Assembly: GCF_900105455.1 (NCBI RefSeq)
Contig: NZ_FNSF01000001.1
Span: forward strand, 501,001-565,000
Length of the DNA stretch: 64,000 nt
DNA from: Tenacibaculum sp. MAR_2009_124
GTDB taxonomy: Bacteria > Bacteroidota > Bacteroidia > Flavobacteriales > Flavobacteriaceae
Reading direction: 5' to 3'
The first letter of the stretch is position 1. Every line of letters begins with the position of its first letter. A program made the position numbers and the translations under genes. This document shows, in pieces, positions 6,985 through 15,879 of the stretch. The notes beneath the pieces are model-generated. The model was not told the DNA's origin and did not search any database. It was given only the letters and a program-made list of their open reading frames with translations.

Positions 6985-9585
6985 CTATTGCACTAATTCC
7001 GATTGATTTCTAAATACTAACTGATCATCAAATGCATCCAGTAAAATAATACTATCCGTAGTTACTTTTCCTGAAAGTATGTCTTTAGACAATGCATTTA
7101 GAACTTCTTTTTGAATAACTCTTTTCACAGGACGAGCGCCAAATTCGGGTTGATATCCTTTTTTGGACAAGTATAAAATAGCTTCATTAGTAGCGTCAAT
7201 AGTTATATTTTGCTTAGCTACCATTTTTTTAACGCTATGCAATTGTAACTCAACAATGTTCTTGATATTGCTTTCGGATAATGGTGTAAACATTACAATA
7301 TCATCAATTCTGTTTAAAAACTCAGGACGAACACTTTGTTTTAATAAGCCTAAAACTTCAGTTTTTGCTAATTCCATTGCAGTATGAATATCCTGTTTCA
7401 TGTTTTCCAATTTCTCCTGAATTATATGACTCCCTATATTTGATGTCATAATAATAATAGTGTTTTTAAAATCGGCTATTCTACCTTTGTTGTCTGTAAG
7501 TCTTCCTTCATCTAATACTTGTAGTAAAATATTGAAGGTGTCAGGATGTGCTTTTTCTATTTCATCTAACAAAACAACTGAATAAGGTTTTCTTCTAACG
7601 GCTTCAGTCAATTGACCACCTTCATCATATCCGACATATCCAGGAGGTGCACCTACTAATCTGCTTACAGAGTGACGTTCTTGATACTCACTCATATCAA
7701 TACGTGTCATGGCATTTTCATCATCAAAAAGATAATCAGCTAAAGTTTTTGCGAGCTCGGTTTTACCAACACCAGTTGTTCCTAAAAACAGAAATGAACC
7801 AATAGGTTTGTTTGGGTTTTGTAAGCCAGCTCTTGATCGACGTACTGCATCGGAAACAGCTTCAATGGCTTCCTCTTGACCAACTACACGTTTGTGTAAT
7901 TCAGCTTCCAGATTCAATAGTTTTTCACGTTCCGATTGAAGCATTTTGGTAACAGGAATTCCTGTCCATTTTGCTACAACTTCAGCAATATCATCATAGG
8001 TTACTTCTTCCTTTATTAAAGAATCTTCTTTTTGATTAGCTAACACTATTTGTTGTTCATCAAGTTGTTCTTGAGCTTCTTTAATTTTACCATATCTCAA
8101 TTCAGCGACTTTACCGTAATCACCATTTCTTTCTGCTTTATCGGCTTCAAGTTTATATTCTTCAATGGACGATTTTAAATGTTGAATGCTATCAACAACA
8201 CTCTTTTCAGATTGCCATTTGGCATTAATTTCATTGCGCTCTTCTTTCAAGTTTGCAATATCGGCATTTAGAGATTTTAACTTTATATCGTCATTTTCGC
8301 GTTTAATAGCTTCGATCTCAATTTCTAATTGCATAATCTTTCGATCTAATACATCAAGCTCTTCTGGTTTAGAATTGATTTCCATTCGTAATTTAGAGGC
8401 GGCCTCATCCATCAAATCAATGGCTTTGTCTGGTAAAAAACGATTTGTAATGTATCGTTGAGAAAGTTCAACAGCGCCTATAATGGCTTCGTCTTTAATT
8501 CTAACTTTATGATGAGTTTCATATTTGTCTTTGATACCTCTAAGAATGGATATTGCACTTTCGGTGTCTGGTTCATCTACAATCACCTTTTGAAATCGTC
8601 TTTCAAGGGCTTTGTCTTTTTCAAAATATTTTTGATATTCATCAAGTGTGGTGGCTCCAATAGCTCTCAATTCTCCTCGGGCTAAGGCAGGCTTTAGAAT
8701 GTTTGCTGCATCCATAGCTCCTTGACCACCACCAGCTCCAACTAAAGTGTGTATTTCGTCGATAAAGAGAACAATATCTCCTTCTGACGTGGTAACTTCT
8801 TTCACCACGCTTTTTAATCTCTCTTCGAATTCCCCTTTATATTTAGCACCTGCTATTAAGGCTCCCATGTCTAGAGAATATATTTGTTTGTCTTTTAGGT
8901 TTTCAGGAACATCACCACGAATAATTCTATGAGCCAAGCCTTCTGCAATGGCTGTTTTACCTGTACCGGGTTCACCAACTAAAATAGGGTTGTTTTTAGT
9001 TCTTCTTGATAAGATTTGAAGCAAACGTCTTATTTCCTCATCTCTACCAATAACAGGGTCTAATTTTCCGTCTTGGGCTAGCTGATTTAAATTTTTAGCG
9101 TATTTATTTAAAGAGTTGTAGGTTTCTTCTGCACTTTGAGAAGTAACTCGGTCTCCTTTTCTTAGTTCATTTATAGCCGCTGTTAAGTTCTTTTCAGTAA
9201 TTCCTTGATCTTTTAAAACCTGAGTTATTTGACTTTTAGATTTAAAAATAGAAAATATTAAATGTTCGATTGAAACGTATTCATCGTTCATTTTTTTTGC
9301 AATTACGGAAGCCTCGGTAAGTGTTTTACCAGCTTCTCTAGATAAAACTAGTTCGGTACCTGAAACTTTACTAAAGCTTTCAAGTTGTTTGTCTAGTATT
9401 TGTTGAACTACCTGAATGTTAACATTGAGTTTTTTTAAGATAAAAGGCAGTACATTTTCATCAACATTGAATAGTGCTTTAAATATATGTTCGTTTTCGA
9501 TTTGGTTATGTGAATAACCTTGCGCAAGTTGTTGCGCTTGTTGTATCGTTTCTTGAGATTTTATTGTATAATTGTTGAAATTCAT
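6985..9585 (-). CDS. clpB: ATP-dependent chaperone ClpB
   Basis: An 866-residue ring-forming AAA+ disaggregase that works with DnaK to extract proteins from heat-induced aggregates in the cytoplasm. Domains in order: the Clp N-terminal double repeat (about 1-145); AAA-1 with Walker A GEPGTGKT near residue 204-211 and Walker B LFIDEIHT; the long coiled-coil middle domain (about 400-530) that identifies ClpB rather than ClpA or ClpC; AAA-2 with GTTGVGKT near 602-609 and VLLDEIEKAHPD; and the C-terminal small domain. Length is normal for the family. I use the second of two close ATGs (MNFNNYTIKSQE), the usual family start; the first lies two codons upstream. No CIRCE or other heat-shock operator was seen upstream. 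It is divergent from ytxJ. Confidence 0.97.
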   Translation of the reverse strand: MNFNNYTIKSQETIQQAQQLAQGYSHNQIENEHIFKALFNVDENVLPFILKKLNVNIQVVQQILDKQLESFSKVSGTELVLSREAGKTLTEASVIAKKMNDEYVSIEHLIFSIFKSKSQITQVLKDQGITEKNLTAAINELRKGDRVTSQSAEETYNSLNKYAKNLNQLAQDGKLDPVIGRDEEIRRLLQILSRRTKNNPILVGEPGTGKTAIAEGLAHRIIRGDVPENLKDKQIYSLDMGALIAGAKYKGEFEERLKSVVKEVTTSEGDIVLFIDEIHTLVGAGGGQGAMDAANILKPALARGELRAIGATTLDEYQKYFEKDKALERRFQKVIVDEPDTESAISILRGIKDKYETHHKVRIKDEAIIGAVELSQRYITNRFLPDKAIDLMDEAASKLRMEINSKPEELDVLDRKIMQLEIEIEAIKRENDDIKLKSLNADIANLKEERNEINAKWQSEKSVVDSIQHLKSSIEEYKLEADKAERNGDYGKVAELRYGKIKEAQEQLDEQQIVLANQKEDSLIKEEVTYDDIAEVVAKWTGIPVTKMLQSEREKLLNLEAELHKRVVGQEEAIEAVSDAVRRSRAGLQNPNKPIGSFLFLGTTGVGKTELAKTLADYLFDDENAMTRIDMSEYQERHSVSRLVGAPPGYVGYDEGGQLTEAVRRKPYSVVLLDEIEKAHPDTFNILLQVLDEGRLTDNKGRIADFKNTIIIMTSNIGSHIIQEKLENMKQDIHTAMELAKTEVLGLLKQSVRPEFLNRIDDIVMFTPLSESNIKNIVELQLHSVKKMVAKQNITIDATNEAILYLSKKGYQPEFGARPVKRVIQKEVLNALSKDILSGKVTTDSIILLDAFDDQLVFRNQSELVQ

Positions 9586-9750
9586 AATCATTTTATTTTT
9601 ACGGATTACAGGTCAAAATCAATACCAAGATGATATCTCTAAGAACTCGCGTCAAAATGTCTTTAAATAACTAATTACAAGTGACTTTTTGTCGTGTTGA
9701 AAGGTTTTGAAGAATTAACGACAGATATAAAAACAAGTATACGTATAACT

Positions 9751-10143
9751 ATGGGAATTATTAATACACTTTTTGGAAGTTCAGATAAAAATAGTAAAAA
9801 GAAAGAATCGTTTGTTAACTGGATTCCGCTTACTAGTGTTGAGCAGTTAAATGAAATAGAAAAATTATCAGAGAAAGAACCCATCGCAATATTTAAACAC
9901 TCGACGAGATGTGGAATAAGTAGCATGGTAATAAAGCGTTTTGAAAATAGCTTTGATGAATCTTTAAAAAACTTAAAAGTATACTATTTAGATTTGTTGA
10001 ACTATCGCGATATTTCTAACGAAGTTGGCTATAAGTTTCAAGTTCATCATCAATCACCACAGTTATTAATAATCAAAAATAAGGAAGCTGTGGCTCATGC
10101 TTCTCATTATGAAATTGCGCGAATTGATTTAAAAAGTTTTTAA
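9751..10143 (+). CDS. ytxJ: YtxJ-type monothiol bacilliredoxin (DUF2847)
   Basis: A 130-residue thioredoxin-fold protein. I place the start at ATG 9751 (MGIINTLFGSSDKN); the open frame extends to a GTG at 9694 but lacks conservation-like character. The motif FKHSTRCGISSMV with a single Cys54 (TRCGIS) is diagnostic of the YtxJ/BrxC family, which removes bacillithiol from S-bacillithiolated proteins using one active-site cysteine. The family name reflects Bacillus, but bacillithiol is also made by many Flavobacteriia. The protein is cytoplasmic. It is divergent from clpB, so both proteostasis genes share about 165 bases of upstream DNA. A shared stress response is possible but not shown by any motif I can see. 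Confidence 0.85.
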   Translation: MGIINTLFGSSDKNSKKKESFVNWIPLTSVEQLNEIEKLSEKEPIAIFKHSTRCGISSMVIKRFENSFDESLKNLKVYYLDLLNYRDISNEVGYKFQVHHQSPQLLIIKNKEAVAHASHYEIARIDLKSF

Positions 10144-10183
10144 ATTTTACATCGATTTTTTCGCGATTTCCTCAAATTCATCG

Positions 10184-10191
10184 TATTTTTG
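10184..10191 (+). promoter_or_regulatory. TAnnTTTG promoter element for the DEAH helicase
   Basis: TATTTTTG, a perfect -7 match, 22 bases upstream of the TTG start codon at 10214. The implied leader is only about 17 bases, which supports the TTG as the true start. Confidence 0.5.
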
Positions 10192-10213
10192 CTTTCTTCA
10201 AAATAAGATAAAA

Positions 10214-11770
10214 TTGAGTAAAGAAACAACGACGACCAAGAAAATTGTAGGTAAGGACTTATACGATTATCAAAAGGAATCGATACACAAAATTTTTAAG
10301 AGTTTTGAAAATGCCCCCGAAAATTATCATCTTCTTTTCCAATTACCAACAGGAGGTGGGAAAACGGTTATTTTCTCAGAAATAACTAGGCAATATTTAA
10401 AGCATTATAAAAAGAAAGTGTTGATTATGACACACCGAATTGAGCTTTGCAAACAAACTGCAAGAATGCTCCACGAATTTGGTGTTGACAACAAGATTAT
10501 CGATAGTAAGGCCAGTTTAGATGATCAAGACAATTTCGATTGTTTTGTAGCGATGGTTGAAACGCTAAACAACCGTTTGAATGATGATATGCTTGATATA
10601 TCAGATGTAGGGTTGGTTATTATTGATGAGGCTCACTATAACTCTTTTACAAAGCTTTTCAAGTTTTTTGATAAGTCGTTTATATTAGGAGTAACGGCAA
10701 CGCCGCTGAGTTCTAATATAAAGTTACCAATGAAGAATAATTATGACGAGTTGATCGTTGGAGAAAGTATTGGGACATTAATATCAAAGGAATATTTAGC
10801 AAAGGCTAGTGTGTATTCATATAACGTTGGATTAACGTCTTTAGAAGTTGGTGCCAATGGAGATTATACAGTAAAATCTTCAGAAGATTTATATACAAAT
10901 ACAGATATGCTTTCTAAGTTATTGCAGGCATATGAAGAAAGAGCGAAAGGATCGAAAACCTTAATATTTAATAATGGTATTAATACATCTTTGCATGTAT
11001 TCGATACTTTTAAAAGGGCTGGTTATCCTATTGCGCATTTGGATAACACGAATACTAAAAAGGAACGTGATTTTATCCTGAAGTGGTTTAATAAAACGCC
11101 TAATGCTATTATTACTTCAGTGAGTATCTTAACAACTGGTTTTGATGAGCCTTCGGTTAGTTCAATTATATTAAACAGAGCAACGAAGTCGCTTACATTG
11201 TATTACCAAATGATTGGTAGAGGATCTCGTATATTCCCAGGTAAATCAGGGTTTAATGTGATAGATTTAGGTAACAACTTTCATAGATTTGGTCCTTGGG
11301 GAGCTGATTTGGATTGGCAGAAAATGTTTAGAGCGCCTAATTTTTATTTAGATAACTTATTGTCTGATGAGGATATAGAGAATGATTTTAGGTATGAGTT
11401 ACCAGAGGATGTTAAAAAAGAATTTGCTAATTCTAAAGATTTATACTTTGATGTAAAAAAGGTATATATAAATGTCATTCAATCAGGGCAGTCGTCTAAA
11501 AAAGTTTTGGAGAAATCTATAGAACATCATGCTAAATTATGTGTTGAGAACAGTGAAGATGTTTTTGATGCGTTAATACTTGCAAAAAAACTGGGTGGTG
11601 ATATAGATGATAGAATCTTTAGATATTCAAAATGTATCTGTAAAAGTACTCATAATTTTATTGATTGGTTACAAGACGATTATAGAAAAAAGTTAAGTAC
11701 TTATTTAAGAAATAATTTCGATGAGGTTTATGAACAAATTCATGGTCATCCTCCTCCAGAAGAAGAATAA
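10214..11770 (+). CDS. DEAD/DEAH box helicase (superfamily 2)
   Basis: A 518-residue SF2 helicase starting at TTG (10214). The next in-frame ATG would remove the P-loop, and a promoter element lies just upstream, so TTG is the likely start. Motifs: Q-region DLYDYQKESI, Walker A QLPTGGGKT (Lys50), DEAH box VIIDEAHYNSF (Asp138-His141), motif III TATPL and motif VI QMIGRGSRIFPG. The GGGKT P-loop, TATPL and IGRGSRI place it with the DNA-directed SSL2/RadD-like helicases rather than RNA DEAD-box proteins. The C-terminal about 150 residues are helical and charged, with a Cys pair (SKCICKS) near 475-481 that may be a remnant metal site. It is probably a DNA repair or remodelling enzyme in the cytoplasm. 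The gene is monocistronic with a terminator after it. Confidence 0.9.
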   Translation: MSKETTTTKKIVGKDLYDYQKESIHKIFKSFENAPENYHLLFQLPTGGGKTVIFSEITRQYLKHYKKKVLIMTHRIELCKQTARMLHEFGVDNKIIDSKASLDDQDNFDCFVAMVETLNNRLNDDMLDISDVGLVIIDEAHYNSFTKLFKFFDKSFILGVTATPLSSNIKLPMKNNYDELIVGESIGTLISKEYLAKASVYSYNVGLTSLEVGANGDYTVKSSEDLYTNTDMLSKLLQAYEERAKGSKTLIFNNGINTSLHVFDTFKRAGYPIAHLDNTNTKKERDFILKWFNKTPNAIITSVSILTTGFDEPSVSSIILNRATKSLTLYYQMIGRGSRIFPGKSGFNVIDLGNNFHRFGPWGADLDWQKMFRAPNFYLDNLLSDEDIENDFRYELPEDVKKEFANSKDLYFDVKKVYINVIQSGQSSKKVLEKSIEHHAKLCVENSEDVFDALILAKKLGGDIDDRIFRYSKCICKSTHNFIDWLQDDYRKKLSTYLRNNFDEVYEQIHGHPPPEEE

Positions 11771-11771
11771 G

Positions 11772-11798
11772 AAAAGTGGTTTTTATCACTTTTTTTTT
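11772..11798 (+). terminator. Intrinsic terminator after the DEAH helicase
   Basis: AAAAGTG (11772-11778) pairs with CACTTTT (11787-11793), followed by further T residues, immediately after the helicase stop codon. Confidence 0.75.
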
Positions 11799-11908
11799 GC
11801 TCTTAATCCAAAAATATCTTAAGATAATTAATATGTGGAGGACACTTATTTGAATTGTTTTAAAGATTAATTAAAGATTAGTTAATGTTTAATTAATAGT
11901 TGGGAAGT

Positions 11909-11916
11909 TACATTTG
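11909..11916 (+). promoter_or_regulatory. TAnnTTTG promoter element for the 88-residue protein
   Basis: TACATTTG, a perfect -7 consensus match, 26 bases upstream of the ATG at 11943. Confidence 0.5.
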
Positions 11917-11942
11917 AGTGAAAGGAAACATTAGATAATCAA

Positions 11943-12209
11943 ATGAAAAAAGTAATTGTGGATTACACCAAACTAACTACTAATATTTTGAATTTGTTGG
12001 TAAAAAAGTATCCAGATGGATACGATTATGATGATATTATAACATTTCAGAATGTTGAGGGCTTAACAATTAATGCCATAGAAGTGAGTACAGAAGATAC
12101 TGCTTACTTCGTGAAAATTAATACTAAATTGGAAAGAACTATGGCGAACTATGTAAAGGGTGAAGGAACTTTTAATTCAAAAGAAATTGGTCTTGCTTCT
12201 GAGTATTGA
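11943..12209 (+). CDS. Small conserved-looking protein of unknown function
   Basis: An 88-residue cytoplasmic protein with no signal peptide or membrane segment. It begins MKKVIVDYTKLTTNILNLLV and contains an acidic, tyrosine-rich patch (YPDGYDYDDIITF) followed by a short beta-strand region. I do not recognise a named family, though the composition resembles small housekeeping-associated proteins of Flavobacteriia. The gene has its own promoter element and its own strong terminator, and sits between the helicase and the fumarylacetoacetase gene. Its defined transcription unit argues that it is real and independently expressed. Function unknown. Confidence 0.8.
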   Translation: MKKVIVDYTKLTTNILNLLVKKYPDGYDYDDIITFQNVEGLTINAIEVSTEDTAYFVKINTKLERTMANYVKGEGTFNSKEIGLASEY

Positions 12210-12218
12210 AACAAAATT

Positions 12219-12249
12219 AAAAATCCATTTCAATTTGAAATGGATTTTT
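12219..12249. terminator. Bidirectional terminator
   Basis: A near-perfect hairpin: left arm 12219-12233 starting AAAAATCCATTTC, right arm ending GAAATGGATTTTT at 12249, with a very small loop. A and T tracts flank both sides, so it can end the 88-residue gene and, from the other side, the fumarylacetoacetase transcript. Confidence 0.85.
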
Positions 12250-12262
12250 AGTTAGACAAACG

Positions 12263-12286
12263 CGCTTAAAGTTTATTATTTAAGCG
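12263..12286. terminator. Second hairpin between convergent genes
   Basis: CGCTTAAA (12263-12270) pairs with TTTAAGCG (12279-12286), 8-base loop, followed on the plus strand by AGTTTTAT. It lies just beyond the fumarylacetoacetase stop on the minus strand. T tracts are weak, so it is a secondary or partial terminator. Confidence 0.4.
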
Positions 12287-12310
12287 AGTTTTATATATTG
12301 TAATACTTTT

Positions 12311-13591
12311 TTATTCTACCGCAGGTAATACCTTACCGGTACATTCTCCAAAACCTATACGAACTTCATTATTTTTCGCATAACCTCTTAAAATAACAGT
12401 ATCGTTGTCATTGATGAACTTACGTTCAGAACCATCGTTTAATTTCAATGGGTTTTGCCCTTTCCAGCTTAACTCTAACATTGAACCATAGCTGTCTTTT
12501 GTAGGTCCAGAAATGGTTCCGCTTCCCATCATGTCACCAGCATTTACTGGACAACCATTTACCGTATGGTGCGCTAACTGCTGAACCATTGTCCAATACA
12601 TATACTTAAAGTTGGAATTACAAACGACCGTTTCTTTAGATTCTTCTGGTTTAATAGCTACTTGTAAGTTAATATCGTAACTATCTTTTCCTTCTTTCTT
12701 TAAATAAGGCAAAGGTTCGTGAACTTGCTTTGGGTTGTCTACTCTAAACGGTTCTAAAGCATCTAAAGTAACAATCCAAGGTGAAATTGTTGAAGCAAAG
12801 TTTTTACCTAAGAAAGGCCCTAGAGGAACATATTCCCAACCTTGAATATCACGAGCCGACCAATCGTTAAATAATACCAAACCAAAAATATAGTCTTCCG
12901 CTTCCTCAATTGGAATTCGATCTCCTAAATCATTAGCAACCGTTGTAATGAATGCCATTTCTAGTTCAAAATCTAATAATTTTGAAGGTCCAAACCCTGG
13001 TTTATTAGTTCCTTCCGCAGGTCTTGACTGACCAATCGGACGACGAACTGGAGTACCAGAAGGAATGATTGAAGAACTTCTTCCATGGTAACCAATAGGA
13101 ATATGTAACCAGTTTGGTAATAAGGCATTTTCAGGATCTCTAAATAAGCTCCCTACATTGGTAGCGTGTTCTTTACTGGCATAAAAATCAGTGTAATCTC
13201 CAACATTTACAGGTAATTGCATTTCAATTTCTGTCATTGTGAATATTACCTTGTCTTTATGTGCACTATTATCACGTAACTTATGATTTTCAGCATCAAA
13301 GATATCGGCAATTCTGTTTCGAACTAAACGCCAAGTCTTTCTACCATCAGCAATAAAATCATTTAAAGTATCTTGTAAAAATATATCGTCTGTTAAAGGA
13401 ATTCCTTCAAAGTAGCCTAATTGATGTAATGCTCCTAAATCGATAGCATAATCACCAATTCTCGTTCCAATCGTAATGATATCGTCTTTTGTTAAGAAAA
13501 CACCAAAAGGTATATTTTGAATAGGGAAATCAGAGTCTACATCAACCGTTAACCACGATTTTCTATTCGGATTATTTGCAGTTATTTCCAT
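12311..13591 (-). CDS. fahA: Fumarylacetoacetase
   Basis: A 426-residue enzyme that hydrolyses fumarylacetoacetate to fumarate and acetoacetate, the last step of tyrosine and phenylalanine breakdown in the cytoplasm. The N-terminal SH3-like domain (about 1-120; NIPFGVFLTKDD) is followed by the catalytic domain with the signatures YHGRSSS, the metal ligands in LLDFELEMAFI and LFNDWSARDIQGWEYVPLGPFLGKNF, and the late GSGTISGPT motif. Length matches the eukaryote-type FAH found across Bacteroidetes. The ATG at 13591 lies 26 bases below a TAGGTTTG promoter element. It is divergent from glyA; other tyrosine catabolism genes are not in the window. Confidence 0.96.
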   Translation of the reverse strand: MEITANNPNRKSWLTVDVDSDFPIQNIPFGVFLTKDDIITIGTRIGDYAIDLGALHQLGYFEGIPLTDDIFLQDTLNDFIADGRKTWRLVRNRIADIFDAENHKLRDNSAHKDKVIFTMTEIEMQLPVNVGDYTDFYASKEHATNVGSLFRDPENALLPNWLHIPIGYHGRSSSIIPSGTPVRRPIGQSRPAEGTNKPGFGPSKLLDFELEMAFITTVANDLGDRIPIEEAEDYIFGLVLFNDWSARDIQGWEYVPLGPFLGKNFASTISPWIVTLDALEPFRVDNPKQVHEPLPYLKKEGKDSYDINLQVAIKPEESKETVVCNSNFKYMYWTMVQQLAHHTVNGCPVNAGDMMGSGTISGPTKDSYGSMLELSWKGQNPLKLNDGSERKFINDNDTVILRGYAKNNEVRIGFGECTGKVLPAVE

Positions 13592-13616
13592 TGAATTGTT
13601 ATGTTTTATTTCTCTT

Positions 13617-13624
13617 CAAACCTA
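13617..13624 (-). promoter_or_regulatory. TAnnTTTG promoter element for fahA
   Basis: On the minus strand TAGGTTTG, a perfect -7 consensus match, 26 bases upstream of the fahA start codon. Confidence 0.5.
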
Positions 13625-13760
13625 CATATTTTTTTTGAATTTACCCTAGCGATATTTTGTAAAATGTCTAAAAATAGAATCCATATTAAGGCATATTTAA
13701 TGAATCGATTGAAATGTGCGAAAATACTTATAATCGGTATCATTTTACTTTTAAATTGAT

Positions 13761-13768
13761 TACATTTG
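13761..13768 (+). promoter_or_regulatory. TAnnTTTG promoter element for glyA
   Basis: TACATTTG, a perfect -7 match, 27 bases upstream of the glyA ATG. Together with the fahA element it defines a divergent promoter region of about 150 bases. Confidence 0.55.
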
Positions 13769-13794
13769 GCATCGAAATTTAACAACACAAAATA

Positions 13795-15069
13795 ATGCAA
13801 AGAGATCATCAAATTTTTGACCTTATAATTGAAGAAAATAAACGTCAGTTACATGGTTTAGAGCTAATTGCTTCTGAAAACTTTGTAAGTGAACAAGTAA
13901 TGGAAGCACAGGGATCAGTTTTAACAAATAAGTACGCTGAAGGATATCCAGGTAAACGTTACTATGGAGGATGTGAAGTCGTTGATGTTGTTGAGCAGAT
14001 TGCAATCGACAGGGCTAAAGAATTATTTGGTGCTGAGTATGTAAATGTTCAGCCTCACTCTGGTAGCCAGGCAAATACAGCGGTTTTTGCTACTTGTTTA
14101 AAACCCGGAGATACAATTTTAGGTTTTGATTTATCTCATGGAGGTCATTTAACACATGGATCTCCTGTTAATTTTTCAGGGAAATTATACAACCCTGTAT
14201 TTTACGGTGTTTCTAAGGAAACAGGATTAATTGATTATGATCATCTAGAAAGACAAGCAAATGAGCACAAGCCTAAATTAATTATAGCTGGTGCTTCGGC
14301 TTATTCAAGAGATATAGATTTTAAACGTTTTAGAGATATAGCAGATGCTGTTGGAGCTATTTTAATGGCAGATATTTCTCACCCAGCTGGGTTAATCGCT
14401 AAAGGAATTTTATCGGATCCATTACCACATTGTCATATTGTAACAACAACAACACATAAAACGTTACGAGGACCACGTGGAGGAATGATAATGATGGGGA
14501 AAGATTTTGAAAACCCGTTTGGATTAACATTAAAAAGCGGAAAACCTAAGAAAATGTCAACCTTGTTAAATGGTTCTGTTTTTCCTGGGAATCAAGGAGG
14601 GCCATTAGAGCATGTTATTGCAGCAAAAGCAGTTGCTTTTGGAGAAGCCTTAACAGATGGTTTCTTAGAGTATCAGATTCAGGTAAGAGAAAATGCTAGA
14701 GCAATGGCAGCGGCATTTGTATCTAAGGGGTATGACCTTATTTCTGGAGGAACTGATAATCATATGATGTTAATTGATTTAAGGAACAAAGGGATAACAG
14801 GTAAAGATGCTGAGATCGCGTTAGGAAAGGCAGAAATTACGGTAAATAAAAATATGGTTCCTTTTGATACTGAATCTCCATTTGTTACTTCTGGTATCCG
14901 TGTAGGAACTTCGGCTGTAACCACACGCGGACTGGTTGAAGAAGATATGAATATAGTTGTTGATTTAATTGATGAAGCAATTATAAATGCAGGAAACGAC
15001 GAAGCTTTAGAGGCTATATCGGAAAAAGTGTATGATTTAATGCATAACCGAAGATTGTTTGTAATGTAA
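13795..15069 (+). CDS. glyA: Serine hydroxymethyltransferase
   Basis: A 424-residue PLP enzyme that interconverts serine and glycine with tetrahydrofolate, supplying one-carbon units. Signatures: [18 protein letters not shown] near residues 22-39, the YGGCEVVD segment, [11 protein letters not shown], and the PLP lysine Lys222 in [14 protein letters not shown]. The sequence is full length and ends at the usual C-terminus. The ATG at 13795 follows the TACATTTG promoter by 27 bases without a Shine-Dalgarno sequence, as is normal in this group. A clear terminator follows, so it is monocistronic. Cytoplasmic and presumably essential for one-carbon metabolism. Confidence 0.97.
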   Translation: MQRDHQIFDLIIEENKRQLHGLELIASENFVSEQVMEAQGSVLTNKYAEGYPGKRYYGGCEVVDVVEQIAIDRAKELFGAEYVNVQPHSGSQANTAVFATCLKPGDTILGFDLSHGGHLTHGSPVNFSGKLYNPVFYGVSKETGLIDYDHLERQANEHKPKLIIAGASAYSRDIDFKRFRDIADAVGAILMADISHPAGLIAKGILSDPLPHCHIVTTTTHKTLRGPRGGMIMMGKDFENPFGLTLKSGKPKKMSTLLNGSVFPGNQGGPLEHVIAAKAVAFGEALTDGFLEYQIQVRENARAMAAAFVSKGYDLISGGTDNHMMLIDLRNKGITGKDAEIALGKAEITVNKNMVPFDTESPFVTSGIRVGTSAVTTRGLVEEDMNIVVDLIDEAIINAGNDEALEAISEKVYDLMHNRRLFVM

Positions 15070-15093
15070 CAAACTTTCTTTTTATAATATATG

Positions 15094-15126
15094 AACCGAG
15101 GATTTTATAAATCTTCGGTTTTTTTA
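15094..15126 (+). terminator. Intrinsic terminator after glyA
   Basis: AACCGAGGAT pairs with ATCTTCGGTT (one G-T pair) around a TTTATAA loop, ending at 15120, followed by a run of seven T. Confidence 0.85.
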
Positions 15127-15132
15127 TTTTTG
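15125..15132 (+). promoter_or_regulatory. TAnnTTTG promoter element abutting the glyA terminator
   Basis: TATTTTTG overlaps the last base of the glyA terminator T tract region. It would give the next gene, starting at ATG 15216, a leader of about 80 bases. Confidence 0.4.
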
Positions 15133-15215
15133 TTGTGAAAAAGATGCTAGAAAAAGATAGAGAGATGTTTCTCTTTTTTAAAATTAGCACTTTAAATTTA
15201 ATTAAAAATGTAATT

Positions 15216-15833
15216 ATGAGAAAAAGAATTTATCTAAACTTCACTTTGCTACTATTGGTTTTCAGTTTCGCTTGTTGTTCTTCGGAGAATGAATCAGATA
15301 ATTGTATGAGCATCGCATCGGAAACGGCAACTGCAGCAGAAAATTATCGAAATGACCAAAACGAAGAAACATGTAATGCTTATAAAGAATTACTTAATCA
15401 ACAAATTTCTTCATGTGGTGATGAGTCAGGATCGCTTAAGTCATTGTTAGATGAGCTTGGAGATTGTTCTGGGGCTATTGATGAAGGAATTCTTAGTGTT
15501 AGGGTAGGAACGCTAATTAAAACGTTTGAAACAAATATCTCAGTACAAGTGGATGGATCAAATCTGCTTGTTAAAGCTGAAGATGATTTAACCGATGATT
15601 GGGTTTCTTTTGAGTTAGAGTTAGGGGCAACGGGAGAAAATAAATTACAAAACTTTAGAATTTACCTTATCTCTCGAGAGTATTATCCAGACTCGAATGT
15701 GACTGGAACCTTTACTTCTTCAATTTCTATTAATAATAACGATATAATAGAAGGTTCTTTCAATGGCCCAGTAAAAGCAAATAATGGTGCAATTGTATCT
15801 TTGACAATTGGAAGAATAGAAATAAAAAGATAA
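15216..15833 (+). CDS. Lipoprotein of unknown function
   Basis: I place the start at ATG 15216 (MRKRIYLNFTLLLLVFSFACC), giving 205 residues; the longer GTG-started frame from 15135 adds a hydrophilic extension before the signal and is unlikely. The lipobox SFAC/C followed by SSENES marks an exported lipoprotein. Residues about 25-80 hold a helical region with four cysteines (NCMSIAS, ETCNAYK, SSCGDES, GDCSG) that could form two disulfides. Residues about 85-205 form a beta-rich domain ending GRIEIKR, reminiscent of the DUF6252-type lipoproteins of Flavobacteriia, but I cannot confirm that match. It stands alone between glyA and a convergent Kelch protein gene. Function unknown. Confidence 0.78.
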   Translation: MRKRIYLNFTLLLLVFSFACCSSENESDNCMSIASETATAAENYRNDQNEETCNAYKELLNQQISSCGDESGSLKSLLDELGDCSGAIDEGILSVRVGTLIKTFETNISVQVDGSNLLVKAEDDLTDDWVSFELELGATGENKLQNFRIYLISREYYPDSNVTGTFTSSISINNNDIIEGSFNGPVKANNGAIVSLTIGRIEIKR

Positions 15834-15846
15834 AAATGGAACACAT

Positions 15847-15875
15847 CACTCTGTGTAGAAGCGCAGAGTGGTTTG
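15847..15875. terminator. Terminator between convergent genes
   Basis: CACTCTG (15847-15853) pairs with CAGAGTG (15864-15870), loop TGTAGAAGCG, then GTTTGTTGTTT. It lies between the stop codons of the lipoprotein gene and the Kelch protein gene. Confidence 0.6.
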
Positions 15876-15879
15876 TTGT

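Noticed and set aside
9675..9926. Minus-strand 83-codon frame between clpB and ytxJ
   Set aside because: It overlaps the ytxJ coding region in antisense, and ytxJ has a clear family motif.
13606..13812. Minus-strand 68-codon frame in the fahA-glyA gap
   Set aside because: It spans two promoter elements and the glyA start; the composition looks like AT-rich intergenic DNA.
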